Shown here piece by piece: positions 63,101 to 64,000 of a DNA stretch of 64,000 nt. Position numbers and translations under genes: made by a program. The notes beneath the pieces are model-generated. The model was not told where the DNA came from and did no database searches. It was given only the letters and a program-made list of their open reading frames with translations. The first letter of the stretch is position 1. Every line of letters starts with the position of its first letter. Origin of the DNA: Glandiceps talaboti (taxonomy: Eukaryota > Hemichordata > Enteropneusta > Spengelidae); assembly GCF_964340395.1 (NCBI RefSeq), contig NC_135551.1, forward strand, positions 22,118,503-22,182,502. Reading direction: 5' to 3'.

Positions 63101-64000
63101 TTCTAGCTGAAAAAAAGACAAATATTGGAGAATAACATAACTATACCAGTGCCAGTAATATCAAAGAAAAATCGGGGAAAGTAATGGCAATTTTGAACGT
63201 TTGGACTCATATTTTGAACACAGCAGAACCAGTGATGTGGGCATACGTTGTCGTGACATACACATGCGTTGTTGTGACGTAGAACAACCAGAGTATATAT
63301 TCCATATTTTTTGTTGAACCTGGCTCGTGCATGGTATAATAAATGGTATAGAATTGTTAGCTGTGTAATAATTGTTATACCATGGACAAACTAAAACTAT
63401 TGTTGTGACATGTTGATATAAGTTATTGAATGGACATTGATTTAATTGTACTATACTGTAGGATGGCATTTTTGATGACTCCATGATCTTGAAGTGTGTG
63501 TTTTAGGTATATCAGTATTGGTATATGTATAAGTATGTAGGTATGCAGGTAAATTCTGATACACGGCTATTTTAAACTGCCTCTGAAATCAGATCGTTGT
63601 GGTCCATGTCACTTTGAGGACTTTCAGTTCACACTATCAAACAGGGTGATTTAATATCAGCACAACAGTACAGAAGCACTACTATAACCCAGTAATCTAT
63701 CACATCGAACATCAATACAGTTTTACTTTGTGTCTATCTTTAATAAGCCGAAGCCTCACTTCCCACTGTAGTATATGCTTATCTCTCATTCAGATAGCTA
63801 AACTGTTCCTGGATTCTTTTCTTTTTCAGGACTGGAATTGAGAGAGGATGTGAATACTGTACTAGAACCAGGAATGGTGGTATCCATGGAACCGATGATA
63901 ATGATTCCTGAAGGTCAAGAAGGAGCAGGAGGGTATCGGGAACATGATATTCTGGTTGTAACAGAAGATGGTGCAGAAAATATCACCAAGTTTCCATTTG
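59920..64000 (+). CDS. Creatinase (creatine amidinohydrolase), 5 exons, 3' partial
   Basis: The coding sequence joins 59920-60102, 60831-61443, 61987-62101, 62695-62942 and 63830-64000: 443 codons plus one base, cut by the window edge. Creatinase hydrolyses creatine to sarcosine and urea and has the pita-bread fold shared with M24 aminopeptidases, but without their metals. The two-domain order is present: N-terminal domain about 62-220, then the catalytic domain. With bacterial creatinase numbering recalled from the literature (F62, R64, H232, E262, R335, E358), the equivalents here are F109, R111, H280 (NTDGAHNPVT), E310 (YYTALERT), R384 (HYYGREAG) and E407 (VSMEPM), all conserved. The first ~45 residues resemble a mitochondrial presequence: Arg/Ser/Ala-rich, no acidic residue until D40. 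All splice junctions are GT-AG and in frame. Only a few C-terminal residues should be missing. Confidence 0.93.
60103..60830 (+). other. Creatinase intron 1
   Basis: GTAAGG...ACAG, with a short GT/G tract at 60152-60180. No nested gene recognised. Confidence 0.85.
60831..61443 (+). CDS. Creatinase exon 2
   Basis: Encodes residues 62-265 plus one base of codon 266. Acceptor TTAATATTACAG, donor GTAAGT at 61444. It carries the family hallmarks TFSEDEM, SYHNINYFSDFLY and FGRHYGLVIT, where F109 and R111 correspond to substrate-contacting Phe and Arg of the partner subunit in the known dimer. It is the longest uninterrupted homologous stretch in the gene. Confidence 0.93.
61444..61986 (+). other. 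Creatinase intron 2
   Basis: GTAAGT...TTTTCACAG. Nothing notable inside. Confidence 0.85.
61987..62101 (+). CDS. Creatinase exon 3
   Basis: Acceptor TTCTTTTCACAG, donor GTAAGT at 62102. Encodes TWVWLQSGLNTDGAHNPVTS through NCFPMIAG. It contains H280, equivalent to the catalytic base His232 of the bacterial enzyme. Confidence 0.92.
62137..62326. mobile_element. Foldback MITE in creatinase intron 3
   Basis: Ends CACAGATCCAGGTC and GACCTGGATCTGTG. The arms stay similar inward through TAGACTGTAA and GCCCTCAC, giving a 190-bp imperfect palindrome in the intron between exons 3 and 4. Confidence 0.65.
62586..62645 (+). repeat. Poly(C)/poly(A) tract in creatinase intron 3
   Basis: Homopolymer runs of C and A; prone to sequencing length error. 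Confidence 0.9.
62695..62942 (+). CDS. Creatinase exon 4
   Basis: Acceptor TTTGATTCCTTCAG, donor GTATGT at 62943. Encodes YYTALERTMF through FGYGHSFGTLCHYYGREAG, including E310, H373 and R384 at active-site positions. Confidence 0.92.
62943..63829 (+). other. Creatinase intron 4
   Basis: GTATGT...TTTTTCAG. Two related stretches (ATAATAAATGCTATGGAATTG at 62948 and a similar one at 63337) suggest a small internal duplication. Confidence 0.8.
63830..64000 (+). CDS. Creatinase exon 5, runs off the window
   Basis: Acceptor TTTTCTTTTTCAG. Encodes LELREDVNTVLEPGMVVSME, then GAGGYREHDILVVTEDG and ITKFPF. No stop or donor is reached before position 64000. The family normally ends a few residues later. 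Confidence 0.9.

Overview
The window is eukaryotic genomic DNA, most likely from a marine invertebrate animal. The evidence is two intron-split genes with GT-AG splice sites and animal-type proteins, long introns, a moderately AT-rich background, and very many microsatellites, MITE-like inverted-repeat elements and hammerhead-ribozyme motifs of the kind found in metazoan retroelements. The sequence alone does not fix the phylum. A creatinase gene together with a divergent bHLH-Orange gene would fit a deuterostome or lophotrochozoan invertebrate.

Only two genes are well supported. On the minus strand, 13527 down to 2327, is a three-exon gene for a bHLH-Orange transcriptional repressor of 347 residues, with no C-terminal WRPW motif. 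It has two long introns (3.1 and 7.0 kb), a class C site just upstream of the start and two CACGTG E-boxes about 0.8 kb upstream. On the plus strand, 59920 to the right edge, are five exons of a creatinase (creatine amidinohydrolase, pita-bread fold). It carries an N-terminal extension that looks like a mitochondrial targeting peptide, and the last few codons lie beyond the window. A 92-codon minus-strand ORF starts 279 bp upstream of the creatinase ATG and might be a divergent first exon, but this is weak. No functional link between the two genes is visible.

The 46 kb between them is intergenic and dominated by repeats. At 16.4-19.4 kb a cluster of (TA)n tracts contains two hammerhead ribozymes, one of them in a 74-bp-arm palindrome. 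At 20.5-21.0 kb a 34-bp satellite begins with the end sequence of a MITE, relatives of which lie at 7.2, 24.8 and 43.9 kb. At 21.8-22.6 kb is a long TGG/TAG block. At 23.1-23.5 kb is a foldback MITE. At 26.8-31.2 kb is a 4.35-kb foldback element whose arms are arrays of 35-bp repeats, with a second inverted-repeat element nested inside. At 36.5-39.2 kb is an old 1.36-kb tandem duplication with a 363-bp island that is almost identical between copies. At 39.5 and 43.2-43.7 kb are a single-arm and a palindromic form of one repeat family. At 55.6 kb is a hAT-like MITE. The rest is unassigned AT-rich DNA and simple repeats.

Most longer open frames outside the two genes come from simple repeats whose period keeps all frames open. 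No transposase, reverse transcriptase, rRNA or tRNA gene was recognised.
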